Assembly: GCA_019096065.1 (NCBI GenBank)
Contig: JAGUCH010000008.1
Span: 2,857,001-2,921,000, forward strand
From: Paracyclopina nana
Taxonomy: Eukaryota; Arthropoda; Copepoda; Cyclopoida; Cyclopettidae
Length of the DNA stretch: 64,000 bases
Direction of reading: 5' to 3'
Part shown: positions 46,109-56,108 of the stretch, one piece after another
Numbering within the stretch: position 1 is the first letter of the stretch
Layout: each line of letters begins with the position of its first letter
The notes under the pieces: model-generated
The model's input: the letters and a program-made list of their open reading frames with translations, nothing else
The model's database searches: none
What the model was told of the DNA's origin: nothing
Made by a program: the position numbers and the translations under genes

Positions 46109-46254
46109 GCAAGAGACAGGTTAATACAGCCCATTCAGCCCGCTACAGGTCCACACTCCTGACTTCACCTGTTGCCACCACAAGTCTGTTCAGCTATACG
46201 TGCACTCCTAAGCCAAATTCAAGCTAGTTGCCTGACAACAGCTACCAGACAAAG

Positions 46255-46755
46255 ATGCATCTTTTGCAACTATTGCTCGAAAGCACCAATCTAATCATGC
46301 AAACATGGCTTACCTTGGCCTCGTTCATTTGCATGATCATTGGAGCGTTTACGATCGTGGCCAAAATTATCTCATTAAGAAAAATGAAGAAAACTCAAAT
46401 CATTCATGTGACCATTGGCATCTCTAAAATCTTGAAAGCCTTCAATTTAGTGACATTTGTTGAAGCTTCATCAAACTCAACCATAGAATATCACGGAACA
46501 CTTTGTCGCATCATCATCAACTACTCTTTCTGCAACAACTATTTTCACTTCCTTATGGATTCGCCAATCAAAAAGATCAATTTCATTTGTGAACCGCACT
46601 CAATTGAAGAACTCATTCTGGACATTGATGAATTAAGCAGATTGAAGTCCATTGAAGACACAGTACAGAAACTTTACAGGCTTGCCTTCAGGGGAAACTC
46701 CACTACTAACCGCCAAAGAGGACTCGCCCGACATGAAGCAAGAAACAGGTTTTAA
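46255..46755 (+). CDS. Sense small membrane protein near the 3' LTR
   Basis: 166 aa from ATG 46255 (the frame is open from 46228). An N-terminal leader is followed by a hydrophobic segment (WLTLASFICMIIGAFTIVAK) and a mostly hydrophilic remainder, making it probably a single-pass membrane protein. It lies between two antisense genes and converges on the 3'-LTR-proximal one. No family recognised. Confidence 0.5.
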   Translation: MHLLQLLLESTNLIMQTWLTLASFICMIIGAFTIVAKIISLRKMKKTQIIHVTIGISKILKAFNLVTFVEASSNSTIEYHGTLCRIIINYSFCNNYFHFLMDSPIKKINFICEPHSIEELILDIDELSRLKSIEDTVQKLYRLAFRGNSTTNRQRGLARHEARNRF

Positions 46756-46824
46756 TACCAGCCCACAACGAAATCTACAATAAGTCCACATGGAGAAGAT
46801 CAGCCCAAAAACATCACTAACGAT

Positions 46825-47390
46825 TTATTCATCATCTTTCTCATTCTCAAAAGTATCATACTCTAATGATATTTCATCACACAACATAACTTCCCTGGAA
46901 ACAGCTTCCACTTGGTCATCTTCATCACCCATATTTGAAATAGTAATCTCAAGACTCTCTCTTGTCTCCATCATAATGCCTGATCCGGATTTTGAAGATG
47001 ACGCTGCCCTTATTTGGTTGGAGTCCTCTAAAACCAGATCACGGAAATATGACAAGTCAATGTGAAGATTCTTCTCAAGAGCCCTCCGCACTTTTCTCCT
47101 GAATATTGGTGATCTCTTCAAATACCGGCATACCTCCTCGTACTGTCTCCTTTTCAACGACAAAATGATCCTTTTCAACGTATTCACCAATGATGCGGCC
47201 TCCAACCTAAAATTGACACTTCTTGGGTCGACCCCATCGCCATTCCCCAGTTCGTCCATGGGCAAACGATGGATCATCATAAGAAGATCGACATAGGCAA
47301 TGCAAATCGACACCTAAATTGGAAAAATCACATTATTATAGACGTCGTGATTCATTTCTTCAATCATACCTGACTGGTCCTAGCCTTCAT
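46825..47390 (-). CDS. Antisense spliced gene C, starting beside the 3' LTR
   Basis: Exon 1 (47390-47370) is ATG plus six codons, ending at a GT donor in CAG|GTATGA. A 56-bp intron ends TTTTTCCAATTTAG, and exon 2 (47313-46825) continues in phase, giving 169 aa. The start codon lies 36 bp from the 3' LTR, so transcription probably initiates inside that LTR on the opposite strand. The middle is basic (RRQYEEVCRYLKR; RRKVRRALEK) and the C-terminus acidic (GDEDD; ENEKDDE), with no membrane segment. A nuclear or regulatory role is conceivable. The layout recalls HTLV-type antisense genes, but I see no sequence homology. Confidence 0.62.
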
Positions 47391-47414
47391 CGTGGAAGGC
47401 TAGCTTCTTCTTCC

Positions 47415-47425
47415 GGGGGGATATC
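47415..47425 (+). promoter_or_regulatory. Candidate polypurine tract
   Basis: A run of six G followed by ATATC directly abuts the 3' LTR, the position expected for the plus-strand primer. It is short. Confidence 0.45.
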
Positions 47426-47662
47426 TATGAAGAAATGGAACCAGACGACGACCACAAGTAGGTCACGACGCCCGATCTCTCTTTTTTTGGCTCTACGCGC
47501 ACGCCGCTGGTATATGTTACTTCTACCTGCATTTTTACTTCAGTATGCTAAAGTTTGCTTCGCTCACTTCACCCTAGCAAATAAAGTATACTCAAACCCG
47601 TTTCATCACTCTTCTACTCATAAAACTGTTCGAACCCAGTTCTTCACCTCCATTTCATCATA
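47426..47662 (+). repeat. 3' LTR (237 bp)
   Basis: It matches 33777-34013 at every base compared, with AATAAA at 47580-47585. Followed by GCAG (47663-47666), the right copy of the target duplication. Confidence 0.92.
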
Positions 47663-47910
47663 GCAGAGGTCAACGGCCTATAATAAAGTCCGCGCGCGCT
47701 ATTGGTGCGGGCAGGTGAATGGCAATTTTTATATGAAACTTCATGTGGCGCAGTGGCTCAGTGGCGCAGAGGTTAACGGCCCATAATAAAGTCCGCGCGC
47801 GCTATTGGTGCGGGCATGTGAATGGCAATTTTTATTTGAAACTTCATGTGGCGCAGTGGCTCAGTGGCGCAGAGGTCAACGGCCAATAATAAAGTCCGCG
47901 CGCTATTGGA
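47663..47910 (+). repeat. Continuation of the tRNA-like tandem array after the LTR element
   Basis: The array unit broken at 33776 resumes, with further units starting near 47744 and 47848. The array ends in GCGCGCTATTGG and passes into satellite-flanking sequence. Confidence 0.8.
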
Positions 47911-48437
47911 CTTTTTGGACTAATTTGACTTCTTGGTCTATTGACTTTTTTGCTTTGATTCAGAGCATAAAAAAGAATATGCTAGTTTCAGTTAGTTTTT
48001 TCACTAGGAGATTAGTCTTGTCAAAACTAGATGAAACAAAGGCCAAAGTTTTGACCAGGCTAGTCTCCTAGTGAAAAAACAAAGTGAAGCTAACATATTT
48101 TTTGAACATTTTTTTGAGCTAGGAGCGAAACTCGCGTAACGTGAATAATTGCAAGAGCAAAATTGCATTTTTTGACAAAGGCCAAACTTTGGCCTTTGTT
48201 TCATCTAGTTTTGACCAGGCTAGTCTCCTAGTGAAAAAACTAACTGAAGTTAGCATGTTTTTTGAACATTTTTTTAAGCTAGGAGCGAAACTCGCGTAAC
48301 GTGAATAATTGCCTGAGCAAAATTGCATTTTTTTGACAAAGTCCAAACTTTGGCCTTTGTTTCATCTAGTTTTGACCAGGCTAGTCTCCTAGTGAAAAAA
48401 CTAACTGAAGTTAGCATGTTTTTTGAACATTTTTTTA

Positions 48438-48589
48438 TACTCTGTTCATCTACCGTTCCTTAAGGAATGCATAATGACGAAACCATGCAGAATGACAACT
48501 CTACGCAGCTAGTTTATGTACTGAGAACTCCTTTGCGCAAAGGAATTTCGCGTTCCGATTCCTTAAGGAGTTTGTAGATGAACAGAGCA
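48438..48589. mobile_element. 152-bp MITE inside the satellite, copy 1
   Basis: The ends TACTCTGTTCATCTAC and (reverse complement) TGCTCTGTTCATCTAC are inverted, and TTA is duplicated at 48435-48437 and 48590-48592. The interior includes CCTTAAGGAAT-type palindromes. A 3-bp TTA duplication suggests a PIF/Harbinger-type MITE. Confidence 0.75.
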
Positions 48590-49075
48590 TTAAGCTAGGA
48601 GCGAAACTCGCGTAACGTGAATAATTGCCTGAGCAAAATTGCATTTTTTGACAAAGGCCAAACTTTGGCCTTTGTTTCATCTAGTTTTGACCAGGCTAGT
48701 CTCCTAGTGCCAAAACTAACTGAAGCTAGCATATTTTTTGGCAACTATTTTTGAGCTAGTAGCGAAACTCGCGTAACGTGAATAATTGCCTGAGCAAAAT
48801 TGCATTTTTTTGACAAAGTCCAAACTTTGGCCTTTGTTTCATCTAGTTTTGACCAGGCTAGTCTCCTAGTAAAAATACTAACTGAAGTTAGCATGTTTTT
48901 TGAACATTTTTTTAAGCTAGGAGCGAAACTCGCGTAACGTGAATAATTGCCTGAGCAAAATTGCATTTTTTTGACAAAGTCCAAACTTTGGCCTTTGTTT
49001 CATCTAGTTTTGACCAGGCTAGTCTCCTAGTGAAAAAACTAACTGAAGTTAGCATGTTTTTTGAACATTTTTTTA

Positions 49076-49227
49076 TACTCTGTTCATCTACCGTTCCTTA
49101 AGGAATGCATAATGACGAAACCATGCAGAATGACAACTCTACGCAGCTAGTTTATGTACTGAGAACTCCTTTGCGCAAAGGAATTTCGCGTTCCGATTCC
49201 TTAAGGAGTTTGTAGATGAACAGAGCA
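49076..49227. mobile_element. 152-bp MITE inside the satellite, copy 2
   Basis: Identical as read to 48438-48589 and at the same place in the monomer, 638 bp away. It was therefore copied by satellite amplification rather than by a second insertion. Confidence 0.75.
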
Positions 49228-52200
49228 TTAAGCTAGGAGCGAAACTCGCGTAACGTGAATAATTGCCTGAGCAAAATTGCATTTTTTGACAAAGACCAAA
49301 CTATGGCCTTTGTTTCATCTAGTTTTGACCAGGCTAGTCTCCTAGTGAAAAAACTAAGTGAAGCTAGCATATTTTTTGCAACTTTTTGAGCTAGGAGCGA
49401 AAATCGCGTAACGTGAACAATTGCTAGAGCAAAATTGCATTTTTGACAAAGGCCAAACTTTGGCCTTTTTTTCATCTAGTTTTGACATGACTGGTCTCCT
49501 AGTCCAAAATAAGAACTGAAACTAGCATATTTTTTGCAACTTTTTGAGCTAGGAGCGAAAATCGCGTAACGTGAACAATTGCTGGAGCAAAATTGCATTT
49601 TTGACAAAGGCCAAACTTTGGCCTTTTTTTCATCTAGTTTTGACAAGACTGGTCTCCTAGTGCAAAATAAGAACTGAAACTAGCATATTTTTTGCAACTT
49701 TTTTGAGCTAGGAGCGAAACTCGCGTAACGTGAATAATTGCAAGAGCAAAATTGCATTTTTTGTTAAAGGCCAAACTTTGGCCTTTTTTTCATCTAGTTT
49801 TGACCAGGCTAGTCTCCTAGTGCCAAAACTAACTGAAGCTAGATTATTTTTTGAACATTTTTTTTTAGCTAGGAGCGAAAATCGCGTAACGTGAACAATT
49901 GCTGGAGCAAAATTGCATTTTTTAACAAAGGCCAAACTTTGGCCTTTGTTTCATCTAGTTTTGACCAGGCTAGTCTCCTAGTGCCAAAACTAACTGAAGC
50001 TAGCATATTTTTTGGCAACTATTTTTGAGCCAGTAGCGAAACTCGTGTAACGTGAATAATTGCCTGAGCAAAATTGCATTTTTTTGACAAAGGCCAAACT
50101 TTGGCCTTTGTTTCATTTAGTTTTGACCAGGCTAGTCTCCTAGTGCCAAAACTAACTGAAGTTAGCATGTTTTTTGAACATTTTTTTAAGCTAGGAGCGA
50201 AACTCGCGTAACGTGAACAATTGCTGGAGCAAAATTGCATTTTTGACAAAGGCCAAACTTTGGCCTTTGTTTCATCTAGTTTTGACCAGGCTAGTCTCCT
50301 AGTGAAAAAACTAAGTGAAGCTAGCATATTTTTTGGCAACTATTTTTGAGCTAGTAGCGAAACTCGCGTAACGTGAATAATTGCCTGAGCAAAATTGCAT
50401 TTTTTGACAAAGACCAAACTTTGGCCTTTGTTTCATCTAGTTTTGACCAGGCTAGTCTCCTAGTGAAAAAACTAAGTGAAGCTAGCATATTTTTTGGCAA
50501 CTATTTTTGAGCTAGTAGCGAAACTCGCGTAACGTGAATAATTGCCTGAGCAAAATTGCATTTTTTGACAAAGACCAAACTTTGGCCTTTGTTTCATTTA
50601 GTTTTGACCAGTCTAGTCTCCTAGTGAAAAAACTAACTGAAGTTAGCATGTTTTTTGAACATTTTTTTAAGCTAGGAGCGAAACTCGCGTAACGTGAATA
50701 ATTGCCTGAGCAAAATTGCATTTTTTGACAAAGACCAAACTTTGGCCTTTGTTTCATTTAGTTTTGACCAGGCTAGTCTCCTAGTGCCAAAACTAACTGA
50801 AGTTAGCATGTTTTTTGAACATTTTTTTAAGCTAGGAGCGAAACTCGCGTAACGTGAACAATTGCTGGAGCAAAATTGCATTTTTGACAAAGGCCAAACT
50901 TTGGCCTTTGTTTCATCTAGTTTTGACCAGGCTAGTCTCCTAGTGAAAAAACTAAGTGAAGCTAGCATATTTTTTGGCAACTATTTTTGAGCTAGTAGCG
51001 AAACTCGCGTAACGTGAATAATTGCCTGAGCAAAATTGCATTTTTTTGACAAAGTCCAAACTTTGGCCTTTGTTTCATCTAGTTTTGACCAGGCTAGTCT
51101 CCTAGTGCCAAAACTAACTGAAGTTAGCATGTTTTTTGAACATTTTTTTAAGCTATGAGCGAAACTCGCGTAACGTGAATAATTGCCTGAGCAAAATTGC
51201 ATTTTTTGACAAAGGCCAAACTTTGGCCTTTGTTTCATCTAGTTTTGACCAGGCTAGTCTCCTAGTGAAAAAACTAAGTGAAGCTAGCATATTTTTTGGC
51301 AACTATTTTTGAGCTAGTAGCGAAACTCGCGTAACGTGAATAATTGCCTGAGCAAAATTGCATTTTTTGACAAAGACCAAACTTTGGCCTTTGTTTCATT
51401 TAGTTTTGACCAGTCTAGTCTCCTAGTGAAAAAACTAACTGAAGTTAGCATGTTTTTTGAACATTTTTTTAAGCTAGGAGCGAAACTCGCGTAACGTGAA
51501 TAATTGCCTGAGCAAAATTGCATTTTTTGACAAAGACCAAACTTTGGCCTTTGTTTCATTTAGTTTTGACCAGGCTAGTCTCCTAGTGCCAAAACTAACT
51601 GAAGTTAGCATGTTTTTTGAACATTTTTTTAAGCTAGGAGCGAAACTCTCGTAACGTGAACAATTGCTGGAGCAAAATTGCATTTTTGACAAAGGCCAAA
51701 CTTTGGCCTTTGTTTCATCTAGTTTTGACCAGGCTAGTCTCCTAGTGAAAAAACTAAGTGAAGCTAGCATATTTTTTGGCAACTATTTTTGAGCTAGTAG
51801 CGAAACTTGCGTAACGTGAATAATTGCCTGAGCAAAATTGCATTTTTTGACAAAGACCAAACTTTGGCCTTTGTTTCATTTAGTTTTGACCAGTCTAGTC
51901 TCCTAGTGAAAAAACTAACTGAAGTTAGCATGTTTTTTGAACATTTTTTTAAGCTAGGAGCGAAACTCGCGTAACGTGAATAATTGCCTGAGCAAAATTG
52001 CATTTTTTGACAAAGACCAAACTTTGGCCTTTGTTTCATTTAGTTTTGACCAGTCGAGTCTCCTAGTGAAAAAACTAACTGAAGCTAGCATGTTTTTTGA
52101 ACATTTTTTTAAGCTAGGAGCGAAACTCGCGTAACGTGAACAATTGCTGGAGCAAAATTGCATTTTTGACAAAGGCCAAACTTTGGCCTTTGTTTCATCT

Positions 52201-53109
52201 AGTTTTGACCAGGCTAGTCTCCTAGTGAAAAAACTAAGTGAAGCTAGCATATTTTTTGGCAACTATTTTTGAGCTAGTAGCGAAACTCGCGTAACGTGAA
52301 TAATTGCCTGAGCAAAATTGCATTTTTTGACAAAGACCAAACTTTGGCCTTTGTTTCATCTAGTTTTGACCAGGCTAGTCTCCTAGTGAAAAAACTAAGT
52401 GAAGCTAGCATGTTTTTTGGCAACTTTTTTTGAGCTAGTAGCGAATCTCGCGTTACGTGAATAATTGCCTGAGCAAAATTGCATTTTTTAACAAAGGCCA
52501 AACTATGGCCTTTGTTTCATCTAGTTTTGACCAGGCTAGTCTCCTAGTGCCAAAACTAAGTGAAGCTAGCATATTTTTTGGCAACTATTTTTGAGCTAGT
52601 AGCGAATCTCGCGTTACGTGAATAATTGCCTGAGCAAAATTGCATTTTTTAACTAGGGCCAAACTTTGGCCTTTGTTTCATCTAGTTTTGACCAGGCTAG
52701 TCTCCTAGTGAAAAAACTAAGTGAAGCTAGCATGTTTTTTGGCAACTTTTTTTGAGCTAGTAGCGAATCTCGCGTTACGTGAATAATTGCCTGAGCAAAA
52801 TTGCATTTTTTAACAAAGGCCAAACTATGGCCTTTGTTTCATCTAGTTTTGACCAGGCTAGTCTCCTAGTGCCAAAACTAAGTGAAGCTAGCATATTTTT
52901 TGGCAACTATTTTTGAGCTAGTAGCGAATCTCGCGTTACGTGAATAATTGCCTGAGCAAAATTGCATTTTTTAACTAGGGCCAAACTTTGGCCTTTGTTT
53001 CATCTAGTTTTGACCAGGCTAGTCTCCTAGTGAAAAAACTAACTGAAGCTAGCATATTTTTTGGCAACTATATTTTTGAGCTGAGGGAGTTTTTTTCCCG
53101 TGCGCGTCC

Positions 53110-53400
53110 AGAAGGCTTTTTGAGCCACTGTGGAGCGGACTTTATTAACTGGCCATCGACCTCTGCGCCACTGAGCCACTGCGCCACATGAAGTTTCAAA
53201 TAAAAAATAGCATTCACATGCCCACAAGCAAGCGCGGACTTTAATAATGGCCATTGACCTCTGCGCCACTGAGCCACTGCGCCACATGAAGTTTCAAATA
53301 AAAAAATGGCATCCACATACCCACAAGCCACAAGCGTGCGCGAACTTTATTATTGGTCATTGACCCCAGCGCCACTGAGCCACTGCGCCACCAATTGTAG
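53110..53400 (-). repeat. tRNA-like tandem units, right arm of the inner element (inverted)
   Basis: Three units homologous to 32825-33776 but in reverse orientation, with CCACTGAGCCACTGCGCC near 53171, 53269 and 53372. They lie just inside the right TIR and make the inner element a foldback structure. Confidence 0.8.
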
Positions 53401-53489
53401 GCTCAAGTCATTCTGTGTGCCTACTCTGGGCTGGCCTGTATGGCACAAGTTTCGCGATTTCTGTGTCGCTGGACACCTGGCGCACTACC

Positions 53490-53497
53490 CTTTGGCG
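53490..53497. repeat. 8-bp target-site duplication, right (inner element)
   Basis: CTTTGGCG, matching 32727-32734. Confidence 0.85.
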
Positions 53498-53849
53498 CGC
53501 GATATCTCCGGTTCTAGACTAGATATCTGGAACCAATTTGATTCTATGAAGTCAGGGCAACCTCCTCTACAAGGCTTATTAGTAGTCAAAGCCCGCATTT
53601 CAACTTTAAATCGATCGCACGAAATTCGACGCGAACCGTTTTTCGCGGAAAATTCCACTCTAGAACGCCATAAAATTCATTAAAAAGTCAACGAAAAGAC
53701 TGCAAGACAGACTTAGGAGTAAAAATTCCCCCGTTTCCAGCTGTTTTAGCCCCAAAAAGACAAAAAATTCGGGCTTAAAAGGAAAATATATCTGCTTTTA
53801 CTTGGGCTAATTTTAATCATTACCGAGTTTTAAGTACTGGGTTATGTAA
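53498..53849. repeat. Continuation of the 0.8-0.95-kb repeat unit
   Basis: From GCGATATCTCCGG onward this closely follows 31934-32230 (for example ACCAATTTGATTCTATGAAG). It shows that the inner element interrupted one of these units. Confidence 0.8.
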
Positions 53850-56100
53850 TACAAGGCGAGTGAGGTCAGTGAGGTTGATGAGGTGAGTGAGGTTGATGAG
53901 GCGAGTGAGGTGAGTGAGGTTGATGAGGCAAGTGAGGTGAGTGAGGTTGATGAGGATTGTGAGGTGAGTGAGGTTGATGAGGATTGTGAGGTGAGTGAGG
54001 TTGATGAGGCGAGTGAGGTGAGTGAGGTTGATGAGGCGAGTGAGGTGAGTGAGGTTGATGAGGATTGTGAGGTGAGTGAGGTTGATGAGGATTGTGAGGT
54101 GAGTGAGGTGAGTGAGGTTGATGAGGATTGTGAGGTGAGTGAGGTTGATGAGGTGAGTGAGGTGAGTGAGGTTGATGAGGTGAGTGAGGTGAGTGAGGAT
54201 TGTGAGGTGAGTGAGGTTGATTAGGATTGTGAGGTGAGTGAGGTTGATGAGGATTGTGAGGTTGATGAGGATTGTGAGGTTGATGAGGTGAGTGAGGATT
54301 GTGAGGATTGTGAGGTGAGTGAGGTGAGTGAGGTTGATGAGGATTGTGAGGTTGATGAGGTGAGTGAGGATTGTGAGGAGAGTGAGGTGAGTGTGGTTGA
54401 TGAGGATTGTGAGGTGAGTGAGGTTGATGAGGTGAGTGAGGTTGATGAGGTGAGTGAGGTTGATGAGGTGAATGAGGTGAGTGAGGCTGATGAGGTGAGT
54501 GAGGTGAGTGAGGATTGTGAGGTGAGTGAGGTTGATGAGGCGAGTGAGGTGAGTGAGGTTGATGAGGATTGTGAGGTGAGTGAGGTGAGTGAGGTTGATG
54601 AGGATTGTGAGGTGAGTGAGGTTGATGAGGATTGTGAGGTGAGTGAGGTGAGTGAGGTTGATGAGGATTGTGAGGTGAGTGAGGTTGATGAGGTGAGTGA
54701 GGTGAGTGAGGTTGATGAGGTGAGTGAGGTGAGTGAGGATTGTGAGGTGAGTGAGGTTGATGAGGATTGTGAGGTGAGTGAGGTTGATGAGGATTGTGAG
54801 GTGAGTGAGGTTGATGAGGATTGTGAGGTGAGTGAGGTTGATGAGGTGAGTGAGGTGAGTGAGGTTGATGAGGTGAGTGAGGTGAGTGAGGATTGTGAGG
54901 TGAGTGAGGTTGATGAGGCGAGTGAGGTGAGTGAGGTTGATGAGGCGAGTGAGGTGAGTGAGGTTGATGAGGATTGTGAGGTGAGTGAGGTTGATTAGGA
55001 TTGTGAGGTGAGTGAGGTGAGTGAGGTTGATGAGATTTGTGAGGTGAGTGAGTTTGAAGAGGATTATGAGGTGAGTGAGGTTGATGAGGCGAGTGAGGTG
55101 AGTGAGGTTGATGAGGATTGTGAGGTGAGTGAGGTGAGTGAGGTTGATGAGGTGAGTGAGGTTGATGAGGCGAGTGAGGTGAGTGAGGTTGATGAGGATT
55201 GTGAGGTGAGTGAGGTGAGTGAGGTTGATGAGGCGAGTGAGGTGAGTGAGGTTGATGAGGATTGTGAGGTGAGTGAGGTTGATGAGGCGAGTGAGGTGAG
55301 TGAGGTTGATGAGGATTGTGAGGTGAGTGAGGTGAGTGAGGTTGATGAGGTGAGTGAGGTTGATGAGGCGAGTGAGGTGAGTGAGGTTGATGAGGATTGT
55401 GAGGTGAGTGAGGTGAGTGAGGTTGATGAGGCGAGTGAGGTGAGTGAGGTTGATGAGGATTGTGAGGTGAGTGAGGTTGATGAGGCGAGTGAGGTGAGTG
55501 AGGTTGATGAGGATTGTGAGGTGAGTGAGGTTGATGAGGATTGTGAGGTGAGTGAGGTTGATGAGGTGAGTGAGGTGAGTGAGGTTGATGAGGATTGTGA
55601 GGTGAGTGAGGTTGATGAGGCGAGTGAGGTGAGTGAGGTTGATGAGGATTGTGAGGTGAGTGAGGTTGATGAGGCGAGTGAGGTGAGTGAGGTTGATTAG
55701 GATTGTGAGGTGAGTGAGGTTGATGAGGATTGTGAGGTTGATGAGGATTGTGAGGTTGATGAGGTGAGTGAGGATTGTGAGGATTGTGAGGTGAGTGAGG
55801 TGAGTGAGGTTGATGAGGATTGTGAGGTTGATGAGGTGAGAGAGGATTGTGAGGAGAGTGAGGTGAGTGTGGTTGATGAGGATTGTGAGGTGAGTGAGGT
55901 TGATGAGGTGAGTGAGGTTGATGAGGTGAGTGAGGTTGATGAGGTGAATGAGGTGAGTGAGGCTGATGAGGCACGTGAGATGAGTGAGGTTGTGTGCAAT
56001 GTGTGATTTTGGGATTTCTGTGTGTTACTATGGTTAATGAGGCTGGTGTGTGCATTGTGTGATTTCGGGATTTCTGTGCGCTGGTTATCTGGCCACTGCC
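53850..56100 (-). repeat. Right long terminal inverted repeat of the outer element
   Basis: Inverted counterpart of 25964-28330: a 9-bp-word minisatellite up to about 55995, then about 105 bp of unique TIR ending GGCCACTGCC. The array order is not identical to the left arm, so the arms have diverged by unequal exchange while the terminal 100 bp stayed nearly identical. Long open frames on both strands, including 759 codons on the minus strand, follow from the periodicity. Confidence 0.9.
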
Positions 56101-56108
56101 TAAGTCTG
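56101..56108. repeat. 8-bp target-site duplication, right (outer element)
   Basis: TAAGTCTG, identical to 25956-25963. Confidence 0.85.

Larger units (their letters stand above)
33777..47662 (+). mobile_element. Ambisense, env-bearing Ty3/gypsy-type LTR retroelement, 13.9 kb
   Basis: Two 237-bp direct repeats that look identical bound the element, and GCAG is duplicated outside. Sense order: leader, Gag, CCHC knuckle in another frame, protease-RT-RNase H, integrase in two frames, a signal-peptide/TM protein, a basic ORF, a second signal-peptide/coiled-coil/TM protein, small ORFs and a third TM protein. Antisense, reading away from the 3' LTR, are three ORF groups with GT/AG introns of 56, 53 and 59 bp. 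RT and RNase H motifs place Pol with Ty3/gypsy (Metaviridae-like). The size and ambisense 3' region are unusual for that group. Identical LTRs imply a recent insertion, yet several frame breaks are present. Confidence 0.92.
47976..53085 (+). repeat. Satellite array, ~160-bp monomer, about 30 copies
   Basis: Each monomer contains GAGCTAGGAGCGAAACTCGC, GTAACGTGAA, GAGCAAAATTGCATTTTT, a 21-bp palindrome (AAAGGCCAAA, C, TTTGGCCTTT) and GGCTAGTCTCCTAG. Variants recur in blocks: segments repeat at offsets of about 802 bp (five monomers), 480 bp (three) and 321 bp (two), so higher-order amplification has occurred. The array starts with an inverted half-monomer (47976-48050), forming a hairpin junction. 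Recurrent 75-106-codon ORFs on the minus strand follow the repeat and are not treated as genes. Confidence 0.9.
32735..53489. mobile_element. Nested 20.8-kb TIR element of the same family as the outer one
   Basis: The left end reads GGCAGTGGCCAGGTGTCCAG and the reverse complement of the right end reads GGTAGTGCGCCAGGTGTCCA. Both continue into GCGACACAGAAATCG. The ends share the GGCAGTGGCCAG core, CCAGCG and CACAGAAATC with the outer element's TIR. An 8-bp duplication (CTTTGGCG) flanks it. Inverted arms consist of a roughly 100-bp tRNA-like tandem unit, and the core is a 160-bp satellite. No transposase ORF is visible. A 13.9-kb LTR retroelement has inserted in the left arm, so the pre-insertion size was about 6.9 kb. 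Confidence 0.8.
25964..56100. mobile_element. Giant (30.1 kb) TIR / foldback-type DNA transposon
   Basis: Both ends are inverted copies of GGCAGTGGCCAGATAACCAG followed by about 110 bp of near-identical sequence. Each then runs into about 2.2 kb of minisatellite, inverted between left (26083-28330) and right (53850-55995). Perfect 8-bp duplications TAAGTCTG flank it. The long TIRs built of tandem repeats resemble foldback/TU-type elements; 8-bp duplications occur in the hAT and P superfamilies. No transposase is visible, so it is either non-autonomous or enlarged by later insertions. The interior holds diverged repeats, a nested related element and an LTR retroelement. Removing the inner element at its duplication leaves about 9.4 kb. 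Confidence 0.82.

Noticed and set aside
48004-52501. Series of similar 75-106-aa minus-strand ORFs
   Set aside because: They track the 160-bp satellite monomer and change length with each variant, so not genes.
47976-53085. CRISPR-like array
   Set aside because: The repeats are contiguous 160-bp satellite monomers with no unique spacers, in a eukaryotic context.
25964-56100. Polinton/Maverick identity for the giant element
   Set aside because: No DNA polymerase B, packaging ATPase, capsid or Polinton integrase ORF was seen, and the duplication is 8 bp rather than 6. The only integrase belongs to the inserted LTR element.
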